Source: Phalacrocorax aristotelis
Taxonomy: Eukaryota > Chordata > Aves > Suliformes > Phalacrocoracidae
Direction: 5' to 3'
NCBI RefSeq assembly: GCF_949628215.1
Contig: NC_134284.1
Location: 8,297,850-8,361,849 of the forward strand
DNA: 64,000 bases
Below the pieces are notes generated by a model that ran no database searches, was not told the origin of the DNA, and saw only the letters and a program-made list of their open reading frames with translations. This document shows, piece by piece, positions 11,279-23,753 of this stretch. The translations under genes were made by a program, and so were the position numbers. Positions within the stretch are counted from its first letter, which is position 1, and every line of letters starts with the position of its first letter.

Positions 11279-14200
11279 CCCCTGAGAATTTTTACCCTAA
11301 AGCTCAGTGTAAGTGAACTGGAATATTCTTGGGTTTTTTTTCTCATCAGTATTGAAAAATACTCTTAAAGGTATTATATTTTACAGATTATTGCTTGAAC
11401 CCTCTCATCACTTCCTTATATTTATGCATTGCAATGAAATACTTAGACAAATGTGTTCAAGATTCCTCGCAGGAAAATCTGAAGCAGTTGTGAAGTTATT
11501 TTGATTTTGAGTATTAGCTGTGCTTTTCTAGTCACTAACACCTATCAGAAGCTGATTTAATTAATCTGTGGCTAGCTCTGCACATTACATTTTTGTGGTA
11601 AATTAGAGCTGTTTCTTTGGCTTTGAGTTACAATTCCCACCCATTTTTGCAATTCTACATCAGTTCACATACAAGCATAACAGAAGAAATTTGCATTTGA
11701 AGAAGTAAAACCAATACCTGCATGCACAACCTTGGAAATGTGTATATTGTTGCATCTTGGCATTAATTTAAGTTCGCTAATTAGTGTGCAGAATATTATT
11801 TGCTGCTTACATATGGCTTTTCAATTGCTCATTTCTTAACTTAAAGAAGTAATGGATAACCAGTGTTCTCATTTTACACAAGTAAAAATTATGCATATGG
11901 CTTGTACAAGCTTAAACAACAAACTACTGTTTGAATTAAGTCTCAAAACTTATGGTGCCGTGTCCTGAATTCTATACTGCAGTTCCTTATCAAGCAAAAT
12001 AACATGAAATGATCCAGATACGTGGATCAGTGAAATTTGTTGAAGTTGCTGCTGCCAGAATGCAAATTTATCTTTTTGCAGGAAGTGCATTTTAGCCCTT
12101 TTTTCTGTCCTTACCTTGATCCCTCCTTCCTCATCTGCTTCTCTTTCTTCTGTTTTTGTCAGTTATTTCTTGGATCCCCTTTGTAAAATTTCTCCATTAG
12201 TTCTTTTGTATTCTTCCTGAATAACTTTGTACATGAGCCTGATCAGCTTGTCTTGCACTAAGAAGCTTCTCTGAGCAGTATGCATGACTTTAGTAGGAGC
12301 TTCCCCTGTGTGAAAAGAATTAAGGATTCATTTTTCCTGTAAAATTGTATTGTTACTTTTGCTGTTAAAATATAGGCTTTGAACCTATAGTGAATGCTCT
12401 CAGATATTCAGAAATCTGTAGATAAGTAACTTGAGAGGCCTAAGTTCAGAGTAGTGAAATGCTGGTAATTTGAACATTTGCAGTTTAGCTGTTTATTGTG
12501 CTTTGGTCTAATTTATGTAGGTTGGGTGGTTTTTTTGTTTGATGTGTTGTTTTTTGTGAACAGCAATGATAATAGATGCTCCCTGGAATGCTAGATTCTA
12601 GCTAAAGAATGATGTTTTGTTTTCAATTTAGAAATAAAGTTTAGGCCTTGATTTAATTTTGGGTAACACACTGAAGGTTTTCAGAGTATTGTTATTAATA
12701 GGAGAAATTTAGTAAACTTAGAAGTTAAGAACTAAGAGCTTTAACTGTTTTAAAACACGGTTTTGCATTGATCCGTAATATGAAGTTGGGCGGTCAGGTT
12801 TCTTCTCTTTTTTTTCATAAATCAATTAGTTTGCTTTTGTATGCAAAGAATTATCTAGGCTACATAACTCCTTTAGGGATGGTAGTTGGCCATTGTTCTA
12901 ACCGAATCTGAAATGAAGAGCGGTTGGGGTAATCCATTCTCATCCTTCATTTACCTAGCATGACTAATCACTGTAACACTTAAACTGTATTCCTTTTCAG
13001 TCAGTGTCACTACTGAAGACATTTCAAGGCATTGTCCTTTACTACCTTGTTATTTCTTGTTTGAGCTTATTTCCTGATAAGCAACCTGAACCTTTTTTTC
13101 CTAGTGTAGGCTGGTACTTGGGGAATTTTACCAGGGAGCATTGTATTTGCCCTTGTTTGTAAGTTACTTATTAAGATTACCAGCACTTGTGAAGGCAAGA
13201 ATATTGGCATGTTAGTAAAGAGGACAGGGCACGTTAAATCGCTAGAAATCAACAGACTTTGGTGAATTGAAATTGTTGATGACATTGGTATACTCCATAT
13301 CTGGTTTATTTTCTAAGAAGGATTTAGATTTGAAGAGATGATTTCCTATGCTTGTTTGAATGGAAAAGATACCTCTTCGTAAATATTGAATGAGAAGTAA
13401 CAAGTTACTTTAATCTACATCAGCATTAGATTCCACCCCCCCACCCCACCATCCCCCGGTTCTTGAAGTGAAAATAGTTGCATTGTTATTCTGGTAAGTT
13501 TTGGGTAGAGCTGTAATTACTGATGTGCTGATAGGTCTTGGAATTCAGATACCGTACTAAATATTTTCCACTGCCAAGTTTTGGTTCTCAAAGTGTGAAG
13601 TGAGGGATGACTTGGTATAAAAACTTACTGTTAGCAGTAGCCTGAATCGAGAGCTGTAACTTCCTTGGAATCATTTTCTTCTGGTATTTGAAAGTGCTGT
13701 GCATTCTAAAGTCATCCTACAAACCATTTCAGTGTTATCTCTTGTGTTTGCATTTACTTTGTGATCAGCTGTAGAGGCCACAGTAACTGTCTGTTGGTGC
13801 ATTCTTGTACCCTGCAAAGCAGACTAGACTGTGATGGCCCTTGTTTTCACTTGTAATTTTCTTTGCTTGCCCAGCTGATTTACAAACACTGTCACAAGAC
13901 TATGGTACTTGAAACTAACCCTGAAACATACTGGTCCATAAACTGTTGCATCTAGACAACATTAGAGCGTGAGTAAAGGACTGTGGGAAAACACTTTCCC
14001 TGTTGGCATTGTTTGCAAGTGCTTAAATTGTTGTGGTCATAGGCAATTCTGTAGATGCTTCCAGACAACATTTCTGCTTCAGACATGTTAGGTCTGCAGA
14101 TGGTAACTGTTCTTAGGTTCAGAAAACAATTCTGGAAGGTATTCAGAAATACTCAGCATTTATCTGTGATTTTCTTGGCTATGGACCCATCTACAAGTTC

Positions 14201-15006
14201 CTGTGCAGCGACAATTACTAAATAATGATAGGTGATAACTATTTTAGTATTCATTAGTTGCTAATAACATGGCATTCTATGCCAATGTTTAGAATTCAGC
14301 TCAGAAGACTTTGAGAAACATGTATGTGAAAATAGCGCTTTCTCTGGCCTCTTAATGCTCCTTCTAGCTGATGTTGTGGGGCCTGTCTCTGAGCTTTCTC
14401 TTATGGCAGTGTGCGTTGCAAAATGGCTGGTGTCCCCTTCCCCCAAGCCCCAGATGCATTCTTGCAGGCAGAGACACTCTTCTCTCAGTCTGTCTGCTCT
14501 GCCACATACTCTCCTTCAGAGTCACGTAGTCCGTTTCCTCATGCACAACTATCTGCTCTGCTCACCTAGCTGTGGATGTAGAGGAGTGCCACAGCTAGGG
14601 CATAAGGGCAGGGAGTGTGACTTACCTCCTGTCTTCTCTTTCAAGTGATAGAGTTTAGCTCTGTGGCTAGGGCAGGCTTAGTGCAGGACTGATAGCCTGC
14701 TGCCTGATTATTTTGTTGTTGTTTGGTACCACAAGCTGAGAATTGCAGTATTATTGTGGTATTGGTATGTTGCTTATCAGTGTTGCTGGACCTTTTTTGT
14801 CTAAAAGAAAATTTACTAAAGCTTAGACTTTTTCAGTTAGCCATGCTATTCCCAAAGCAAACTGGAATTGCTAAGAATATAATCATAAGTGTCAGACCAA
14901 GAAAAAGCTCTGCCATACCTTCTTGATATTATGTTTATCACATATACAGCATGGTGCTGCACCTTGCTTAAAAAAGACACCTTTCCTTAGGTAAGAGTGG
15001 CTTACA

Positions 15007-15150
15007 TCATAGAATCTTTTAGGTTGGAAAAGACCTTTAAGATCATCAAGTCCAACCATTAATGTAGCACTGGCAAGTCCACCACTAAACCATGTCCCTA
15101 AGTGCCTACAGGTTTTTTAAATACCTCCAGGGATGGTGACTGACCCAGGG
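15007..15150 (-). mobile_element. CR1 LINE 3' end fragment
   Basis: On the minus strand this is a CR1 3' end: on the + strand it begins CATAGAATCTTTTAGGTTGG, followed by AAGATCATCAAGTCCAACC and AAATACCTCCAGGGATGGTGACT. The element breaks off soon after, where the usual continuation is lost, leaving only about 140 bp. It belongs to the widespread subfamily in which a short coding tail precedes the repeat end. Confidence 0.9.
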
Positions 15151-18010
15151 CAAGTGCTTCAAGTTCCTTTCCTTTTCTGCATCTTAATATATGCATCACT
15201 GTCCTGACATTCAAAGTCTGGATTTTGCATGGATAAAAACAGTAGAAGTTCTGTGGAAGAGTTCCATTTTTGATTACTTTGTAGCAGCATCTCTGCCATA
15301 AAGTGCTGTACTACAGGTAAAAGGGTTTGGAAGTAGGCAGTACTCTTTCTGGTAATAAAATTTATATACATGTATTTAGATGTACATTCATTTTATATGT
15401 TTTGTACTTACTGTCTATACCAACTTCATCTTACATAACTATGTTCTAGATATTTTACAATTCCAAATTCTTCTACAAGTGATTAGTGATTTTTATCTCA
15501 CATTTTGTGTCTTATCTGAGATATTATATTCATTTTTCTCAGAAGAGGATTCTGCAACCTCGGTATTGTTAAATACCAAGCTGAGCTTATGAAATCACAG
15601 TCACTTAGGGAGAATTGTGCCCTCTCCGTCCCAGGTTAAATCCTGTAGCTGTGCTTACAGGATTTGTACTCTCTAAGTTTAGAGGAAGACCAGTTTGAGC
15701 TCTGAGTTCTGTTTGTAGGTTTAAAATGAGGAGAGCAATCCTTAGGCCTAGGTGGAGTGTTGTACCTTCTCTGATTGCTACTTCTGCTTTCATACTTTTG
15801 AAATTATTACTGAATCTTGTTGTTTTCAGATCCCTCAGGGAAGGACTTACTGAAGGACACTGTTTAAATTTGTGACGTTACTGCAGGAAGATCACAGCAG
15901 GATAATCTTCTGTGCTTTGGGCCTTGTTTTCCTAAGAGTAAGTTTGGGGCTTTAGGTCTTCATAATCTTGTGTTTAAGGGGGGAGGTATGGGTGAATAAA
16001 AACAAGACACTACACCTTATTTTCTTTATAACTACATTTGGAGATCTAAAAGCCTGTAGAGACAAGGTCCTATGGTGCAACTGTAGAAGGTCAGAGATTC
16101 TTCGGGCAGTGATGTCATACACTTTGCATCTTCTGTAGTTCTAAAAAATTTTTTCTACTTAAACATAGAAACGCTCCATTATTTTCAATTTGAAGTCTGA
16201 AGCTGGGGAAATCAAACTACTCCTCCTTTGAATCTGTAACAAAGATGAAGGCGGGAGGGGTAATGAATTGGACTGTTTTCAATTTGTTGTAACAGAATTA
16301 GGCAGATTGAAGTAAGGTAGTTGAACTAACTTAGCATAAATTTCTAGTGTGAATATTTTAAAAATGTACAAAACAAAGTACCTTTTAAATTAGTGGTATA
16401 CTGGAAAGAAAAATCTACCATTTGGGGAGCAGTTTAATAATGATTACATAGTAAATGTGAAGCCATTATGATGTCAGGTTTTTACCAGGTTTATTACTAA
16501 ATTAACATAGATTTCATTCTGTGACTTTGCTTTGTATGATCAGTGCAGAAAAGAAACTGTATAAAAAATGAAAAGAAAACCACAGTGGTTTTAAATAACT
16601 AGTGATTCAACTCCCACTATGGTGAAAACCTTCCATGTCAGAAATCTTGTGGGAGACTGTTTTCACTTCGACAGTGTCCCATTTCACCTTACTCTTTGTA
16701 CTTATTCACTTAAAAATGTATTGATTTGACAAAACATTTATTGCTGGAGGAGGAAGAACCTGTGCTATCCGAGGATGTAGGATATCTGAAAGTGTTGATT
16801 GTTTCTTATAAACTAGTTGCAAATTGACAGCGTCTTCCTAATTAAATGAAATAAACACGTGGATGAAGATTTTTGTGCTTTAGTTTAGTCCATGTTGAAT
16901 CTGTATTGTGCTGTGGTAAACAGAAAACATTTTGTAGTGGAAATGCTGACTAAACTTCTCATTCTAATAGTCTGAATGATGATACTATGATAAGCTTTGC
17001 TTTAGAAAGAAAACACTGGGTTTATTTGTAGTAATATAAACACTGCTTGTGAAGGATTCACTTTTGCAAAGTATTTTTATTCCCAGAGCCATTTTCTGTT
17101 AGCTCTAAATTCTGTGTTTTAAGAATATAAAAAACACAGTGGAAACAGTAAAAAGCAAAACTTAAAATACAAGTTGTCCTTCAGAATGTGTCTTTGAGTA
17201 AACTGATTTAAAGAAAAAAAGAAAAATCATTCCTAAACACAGTATAAAAGCTTCAGTTCTTGTAAAATGAAAACTCTCAAGTATAAAAATTAGACTAAGT
17301 TCACTTTCCTCTTCATTTTGTAATGAAATTGATACTTTTTTATAAAAAAGAGCCTTTCCTTGATTATGGTTCCTATAACTGAAAGCTGGTTTTATATGTG
17401 TGGGTTTTATTTTATATTTTGGTCAATGAATTTCATTACAAATATTGTTTCTGATCAGAACGTCGGTTTTCTATTTCTAGGTGTTAGTAAGTTGGAAAGC
17501 TCTGTTGGCCAGGCAATGATTCTGTGCAAGATAGTAAAGGTTTCAGTATTTTTATCTTCTGTTGCAACTTTTAGTGACACAAATACTACTTTTACTGCTG
17601 CATGTCTTCAAACTCAGATATGTTTTAGCAGCCGTGAAGTAGCTTTACAAGTATTAAAGCAGATTTTGAGAGCTTTTTTGGGTGACAGATCCTATGGTTG
17701 TTTTTTTTTTAAACGAAAGGAAGGTACTACAGTACCATTCTCAACAAATTGTTTCTAAGAATGACAACATACATAACAAATAAAGCTGAAACATTGAGAC
17801 TAAAATTTCACTACTGATGCTTGTTATAATTTTTTTATTCATATAAGGGCTATTTACAGGTTTGTTTACATAAATTTGTCGTTGTTTTGTACTCCACAAA
17901 TGTAAAACCAAATATGTTAAGTACAGTAGTCTGTACCTTTCATTTATAGTGCTATATGAGAGTTCTCTTTTTACAAAGAAACTTAGAAAAGTACTTTTAT
18001 CAAAATATTT

Positions 18011-19024
18011 TCACAGAATTATAGAACAATGTAGGAAGTACCTCTGGAGGTCATATTGGCCAGCCTCCCGCCTCTGTAGAGCAGGTTGCCCAGGCCCATG
18101 TCCAGATGACTTTTGAATATCTCCAACGAGGGAGCTTTCACAACCTCTCTGGGCAACCTGTGCCAGTGCTCAGTCAGCCTCACAGTAAAAAAGTGTTTCC
18201 TGGTATTCATATGGCACCTCCTGTGTTTCAGTCTGTGCCCTCTGCCTCTTGTCCTGTCACTGGATCCCACCAGAAAGAGTCTGGCTCTGCCTTCTTTGCA
18301 GCTTTGCTCCAAATATTTCTACACATTGATGAGATCCCCCTGAGTCTTCTTTTCTCTGGACTAAACAGGCCCAGATCTTCCAGCCTTTCCTTGTATGAGA
18401 GGTGCTTTAGTCCCTTAATCAGCTTAGCGGCCCTTTGCTGGACACTCTCCAGCAGCTCCATATCTCTCTCGTACTGTAGAACTGGACGCGGTGCATCAGG
18501 TGTGGCCTCACCAGTGCTGCATAGAGGGGAAGGATCACTACCTTGACCTGCTGGCGATGCTTTGTCTAATACTGCCCAGGATGCTGCGAGCCTTGTTTGC
18601 CACAAGTGCATGTTTGTAGCTCATGTTCAGCTTGCTGTCCACTGGGATCCCCAGGTCCTCTTCTGCAAAGCTGCTTTCCAGCCAGCTGGCTCCCAGCATA
18701 CACTGGTACATGGGGTTATTCCTTCCTGGATGGAGGACTTTGCAGTGCATGAGGTTCCTGTCAGCCTGTGTCTTCAGCCTGTCAAGGTCTCCCTGAATGG
18801 CAGCACAACCCTCTGGTGTATCAGCCACTCCTCTTAATTTGGTAATCAGCAAACATGCTGAGGGTATACTCTGCCCCGTCATCCAAGTCATTAACGAAGA
18901 TGTTGAACAGTATTGGACCCAGTATTGGCCCCTGGAATACACTGCTAATTACTGGCCCCAAACTAGATTTTGTGCCACTGATCACAACCTGCTGGGCCCA
19001 GTCATTCAGCCATTCAGTTTTTTA
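18011..19024 (-). mobile_element. CR1 LINE fragment with ORF2 C-terminus, ~1 kb
   Basis: This is a minus-strand, 5'-truncated CR1 copy. Its reading in three minus-strand frames gives the C-terminal part of CR1 ORF2 (reverse transcriptase end): LGASWLESSFAEEDLGIPVD, then [20 protein letters not shown] and [13 protein letters not shown], and finally HWHRLPREVVKAPSLEIFK before the 3' UTR. The frame changes between these blocks show frameshifts, so the copy is dead. It lies about 0.8 kb before the ARHGAP5 giant exon. Confidence 0.93.
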
Positions 19025-19854
19025 TGTTTTCATCATAATGTAATTGTCTCTGAAACAGTAAATATCTTTCTATTTGCAGTGTATATGTAAGCAAAGTCTT
19101 CTGATTAATAACTGAGAGCTAGTAGTAATAGTTATACTTGACAACAGCTTCAATAAAGCCACTGGAACCTTGTAATAATTCTGTGGAAATTTGAGTGTAG
19201 ATATAGTATTTTTGGTTTACAGTTATTAGATTACTTTTAGTATACAAATAAAGTAGTTTACTTCTGCAAATAGGTAGCGGCTAAGCTACATTGCCAACCT
19301 ACTGGTTTTACAGCTTCTTATTTTGAAAGTTCCTTTACTGCAACCTAAAACCAAACCTACCAATGCACACAAAAATCATGTTATTCACATAAGTAAGCAT
19401 GCTATATAGTGGAAGTATGAGCGTGAATAGAGGTGTGTGTATGTGAATATTGGGTTGCATTTAGAGGTTTTCATCTTGTGTTTATGGTAGTGGAAAATGC
19501 TTTCTAGGGCCCATAAGCTATGAAGGAAAACAATGATTTGGGATTTAGGTATGGTGGTGGGTGTTTTGGTTTTTTTTCTTTGAGAAGTATGCTGATCACC
19601 TATCAAAATAGGTGATGAACTGTTACTAAACTGTGCCTAAAACCTGTTTATTTTAAAATTTATAATATCAATGGCATTAAAATGAATTAATTATGAGTTT
19701 AAGATCTCAGTAGTAGTAGCAAAATTTTCATACACATAGAAAACAATTTCAGGGTGAGCAAGCAAAAGTGCTTTCTAAAATCTCTTCTCTCATGAATATT
19801 AGAAGGAAATACCTGCAATCTTTAAAAATTTTTCCCCCTCTTTGTTTTCTTTAG

Positions 19855-20030
19855 GAAGATGATGCTTCTCATCCTAATTAGCTGAGGTTCTCTCAATGAC
19901 AAGCTAAAGCAAGAACAACTGAAAGCTATTTCTGGAACCCTGGATATACAACTTAAATTTGTAGGAACCTTTCCAGAATGAAAACTGCATGCAGTTACCT
20001 TGAAAATTGCAAAAGGATGAGAGGAAAGTT
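19855..20030 (+). other. ARHGAP5: ARHGAP5 5' UTR part of exon 2
   Basis: A strong acceptor (long T/C tract ending TTTCTTTAG at 19854) lies 176 nt before the first coding ATG, and no better acceptor lies closer. The segment is therefore read as leader joined to an upstream non-coding exon. It contains four short upstream ORFs, annotated separately or in their entry. Continuous transcription from upstream without splicing here is possible but unlikely, given the quality of the tract. Confidence 0.7.
19859..19885 (+). promoter_or_regulatory. Upstream ORF 1 in the ARHGAP5 leader
   Basis: Eight codons plus stop start five bases into the spliced exon, with two adjacent ATGs and a hydrophobic reading MMLLILIS. 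A second four-codon frame (ATG to TAA, 19896-19907) follows 10 bases later. These would be met by ribosomes before the main start and could lower its use. Whether they are translated is inference. Confidence 0.45.
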
Positions 20031-20034
20031 ATGA
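19978..20034 (+). promoter_or_regulatory. Upstream ORF overlapping the ARHGAP5 start
   Basis: This ATG opens an 18-codon frame whose TGA stop (20032-20034) overlaps the main ATG at 20031, in the string TTATGATGG. A further five-codon frame at 19989-20003 lies inside it in another frame, and an in-frame internal ATG sits at 20017. The overlap would let a terminating ribosome stop exactly on the main start, a layout compatible with reinitiation or with repression of the main frame. Confidence 0.45.
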
Positions 20035-23000
20035 TGGCAAAAAACAAAGAGCCACGTCCCCCATCTTATGCTGTTAGTGTTGTTGGACTGTCTGGAACTG
20101 AAAAGGATAAAGGTAATTGTGGAGTTGGAAAGTCGTGTTTGTGCAATAGATTCGTTCGTTCAAAAGCAGATGAATATTATCCTGAGCATACCTCTGTGCT
20201 TAGCACAATTGACTTTGGAGGAAGAGTTGTTAACAATGATCACTTTTTGTACTGGGGTGACGTAACACAAAGTGGTGAGGATGGAATTGAGTGCAGAATT
20301 CATGTAATTGAACAGACTGAGTTCATTGATGATCAGACTTTCTTGCCTCATCGGAGTACGAATTTACAACCATATATAAAACGTGCAGCTGCCTCCAAAC
20401 TGCAGTCAGCAGAAAAACTAATGTACATTTGCACAGATCAGCTAGGCTTGGAGCAAGACTTTGAGCAAAAACAAATGCCTGAAGGGAAATTAAGCATAGA
20501 TGGGTTTTTATTGTGCATTGACGTAAGCCAAGGATGCAATCGGAAGTTTGATGATCAACTTAAATTTGTGAATAATCTCTATATCCAGCTCTCAAAATCT
20601 AAAAAACCCATAATAATAGCAGCAACAAAATGTGATGAATGTGTGGACCATTATCTGCGAGAGGTTCAAGCCTTTGCTTCAAATAAGAAGAACCTTGTGG
20701 TAGTGGAAACGTCAGCAAGATTCAATGTCAATGTTGAAACATGTTTTGCAGCACTGGTACAAATGATGGATAAAACTCGTGGTAAACCTAAAATAATCCC
20801 CTATCTGGATGCCTATAAAACTCAAAGACAGTTAGTTGTTACAGCAACAGATAAGTTTGAAAAACTTGTCCAAACTGTGAGAGACTATCATGCAACTTGG
20901 AAAACTGTTAGTAATAAACTGAAAAACCACCCTGATTATGAAGAGTACATAAACTTGGAAGGAACAAAAAAGGCCAAAAACACATTTTCAAAACACATAG
21001 AGCAGCTTAAACAGGAACATATTAGAAAAAGAAAAGAAGAATACATTAATGCATTGCCAAGAGCCCTTAATACTCTTCTGTCAAATCTTGATGAGATTGA
21101 ACACTTGAGCTGGTCAGAAGCCTTGAAGTTAATGGAGAAAAGGCCTGACTTCCAGTCCTGTTTTGTAGTGCTTGAAAAAACACCCTGGGATGAAACTGAC
21201 CATATAGATAAAGTGAATGACAGAAGGATTCCATTTGACCTTCTCACTACGCTAGAGGCAGAAAAAGTTTATCAAAACCATGTGCAACATCTTATATCTG
21301 AAAAAAGGAGGGTTGAAATGAAGGAGAAATTCAAAAAAACTCTTGAGAAAATCCAGTTCATTTCACCCGGACAGCCATGGGAAGAAGTTATATGTTTTGT
21401 AGTGGAGGATGAGGCGTTCAAATACATCACTGATGCTGATAGCAAGGAAGTGTATGGTAGGCATCAGAGGGAGATTGTTGAAAAAGCCAAAGAGGAGTTT
21501 CAGGAAATGCTCTTTGAACATTCAGAGCTGTTTTACGACCTGGACCTTAATGCGACACCTAGTTCAGATAAAATGAGTGAAATTCACGCAGTTCTGAGTG
21601 AAGAACCTAGATACAAAGCTTTACAGAAACTTGCACCTGATAGAGAATCTCTTCTGCTTAAACACATAGGATTTGTTTATCACCCAACTAAAGAAACTTG
21701 TCTCAGTGGCCAGAATTGCACGGACATTAAAGTAGAGCAGTTACTTGCCAACAGTCTTCTGCAACTAGACCATGGCCGCTCAAATTTATACCACGATAGT
21801 GCCAACATTGATAAAGTCAATCTTTTCATTTTGGGCAAAGATGGCCTTGCACAAGAATTGGCAAATGAAATTCGGACACAATCCACTGATGATGAATATG
21901 CATTAGATGGAAAAATATATGAACTAGATCTTAGGCCAGTTGATGCAAAATCCCCATACCTTTTGACTCATTTGTGGACCTCAACCTTCAAACCACACGG
22001 TTGTTTCTGTGTGTTTAACTCTATTGAATCACTGAATTTTATTGGGGAGTGCATTGCAAAAATAAGGGCTGAAGCATCTCAGATAAGGAGAGACAGGTAT
22101 ATGGCTAATCTGCCGTTTACCTTAATACTGGCTAACCAGAGGGACAGTGTTAGCAAGAATCTACCTATTCTGAGACATCAGGGACAGCAATTGGCAAACA
22201 AATTACAGTGTCCTTTTGTAGATGTGCCTGCTGGTACATATCCACGCAAATTTAATGAGACCCAAATAAAACAAGCTCTGAGGGGAGTATTGGAAGCAGT
22301 TAAACACAATTTTGATGTTGTAAGTCCAGTTCCTACCATTAAAGATCTGTCGGAAGCCGACTTAAGAATTGTCATGTGTGCCATGTGTGGTGATCCATTT
22401 AGTGTGGATCTTATTCTTTCACCCTTCCTTGACTCCCACTCCTGTAGTGCTGCTCAGGCTGGCCAGAATAATTCTTTGATGCTTGATAAGATAATAGGTG
22501 AGAAGAGGCGTCGAATACAGATAACTATATTGTCATATCATTCTTCGATTGGTGTAAGGAAAGATGAACTTGTTCATGGATATATACTGGTGTACTCTGC
22601 GAAGAGGAAGGCATCCATGGGAATGCTTCGGGCATTTCTTTCTGAAGTACAGGATACGATTCCTGTCCAGTTAGTGGCTGTTACTGATAGCCAGGCAGAC
22701 TTCTTTGAGAATGAAGCAATCAAGGAACTCATGACAGAAGGAGAGCACATAGCAACAGAGATTACTGCAAAGTTTACAGCTTTATATTCATTATCTCAAT
22801 ATCATCGTCAAACTGAGGTCTTCACATTGTTCTTCAGTGACGTATTAGAGAAGAAAAACATGATTGAAAGTTCTTACATGTCAGACAGCACAAGGGAAAC
22901 AACGCATACAAGTGAAGATGTTTTTCCAAGATCTCCCAGAGGAAGTTCCCTTGACTATAATTATCCAGATTCAGAGGATGATACTGAAGGACCACCACCT

Positions 23001-23753
23001 TACAGTCCAATTGGTGATGATGTAAGGTTACTCCCAGCACCTAGTGACCGTTCAAAGTACCGATTGGATTTGGAAGGAAACGAGTATCCCATTCACAGTA
23101 CACCACTCAATTGTCATGACCATGAACGCAACCATAAAGTGCCTCCTCCAATAAAACCGAAACCACTTGTTCCAAGAACAAATGTGAAAAAACTGGATCC
23201 TAACCTCCTGAAAACCATTGAGGCAGGTATTGGCAAAAACCCCAGGAAGCAACCTTCTCGAGTGCCTGCGGCGCCACCGGAAGATATAGACCAATCTGAC
23301 AACTATGCTGAACCTATTGACACCATTTTCAAACATAAAGGCTTTGCAGATGACATCTACGCGGTTCCAGATGATAGTCAGAATCGTATTATTAAAGTTC
23401 GAAACTCAATTGTTATAAATACCCAAGGTGAGGAAGAAAATGGTTTTTCTGATAGAATATCCAAAAGTCATGGGGAGAGAAGGCCTTCAAAATACAAATA
23501 TAAGTCTAAGACACTGTTCAGCAAAGCTAAGTCGTACTATAGGAGAACACATTCAGATGCAAGTGATGATGAAGCTTTCACCACCTCTAAAACGAAAAGA
23601 AAAGGAAGGCATCGTGGAAGTGAAGAAGACCCACTTCTTTCACCTGTTGAAACGTGGAAGGGTGGCATAGATAACCCTGCTATTACATCGGATCAAGAAT
23701 TGGATGATAAAAAAATGAAAAAGAAACCCCATAAAGCAAAAGAAGATAAGAAG
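20031..23753 (+). CDS. ARHGAP5: ARHGAP5 giant coding exon (residues 1-1241)
   Basis: This exon encodes the GTPase, FF, pseudoGTPase and middle regions of p190-B, a cytoplasmic GAP that switches off Rho-family GTPases downstream of integrin, adhesion and growth-factor signalling. Visible parts: the P-loop GNCGVGKS at residues 28-35 and TKCD (the NKxD position) at 199-202 in the N-terminal GTP-binding domain (about 1-260); four FF domains at about 265-535; a first pseudoGTPase domain from about 593 (VNLFILGKDGLAQEL) to 765; a second from about 769 to 950; then a proline-rich and serine-rich middle region. Tyrosine motifs DNYAEPID (Y1092) and DDIYAVPDD (Y1110) match the paired p190 phosphosites known in p190-A to engage RasGAP SH2 domains. 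The start is the first of two adjacent ATGs, matching the family's MMAKNKEP N-terminus. An open frame continues 24 nt upstream but has no ATG. The exon ends in AAG followed by gtaagt, phase 0. Confidence 0.97.

Larger units (their letters stand above)
8414..19854 (+). other. ARHGAP5: ARHGAP5 intron 1
   Basis: This 11.4 kb intron sits between the leader exons. The first few hundred bases are still GC-rich or C/T-rich. It then turns AT-rich, apart from a second CpG-rich block at 10655-11065. It carries two CR1 fragments (15007-15150 and 18011-19024), a 15-bp direct repeat at 9241-9273 and a C/T tract at 11258-11278. Open frames at 17360-17758 and 14355-14648 show no recognisable protein. The 14.3-14.7 kb stretch is less AT-rich than its surroundings, but I could not identify it. 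Confidence 0.6.

Noticed and set aside
17360..17758. 132-codon frame in intron 1
   Set aside because: No start in good context, no family resemblance, AT-rich intronic composition, and no splice-site support for an exon.
18019..18942. Overlapping frames before the giant exon as a possible small gene
   Set aside because: The minus-strand readings match CR1 ORF2 C-terminal segments with frameshifts; the plus-strand frames are their shadows.
20007..20030. TTG codon opening the long ARHGAP5 frame as an alternative start
   Set aside because: The eight residues before the ATG have no counterpart in the family, and TTG is rarely used in vertebrates. The frame is simply open upstream.
20617..20640. 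TKCD in place of NKxD as a sign of a defective GTPase domain
   Set aside because: The same sequence is normal for p190-B; the P-loop lysine and serine are intact, so this is a family trait and not damage in this copy.
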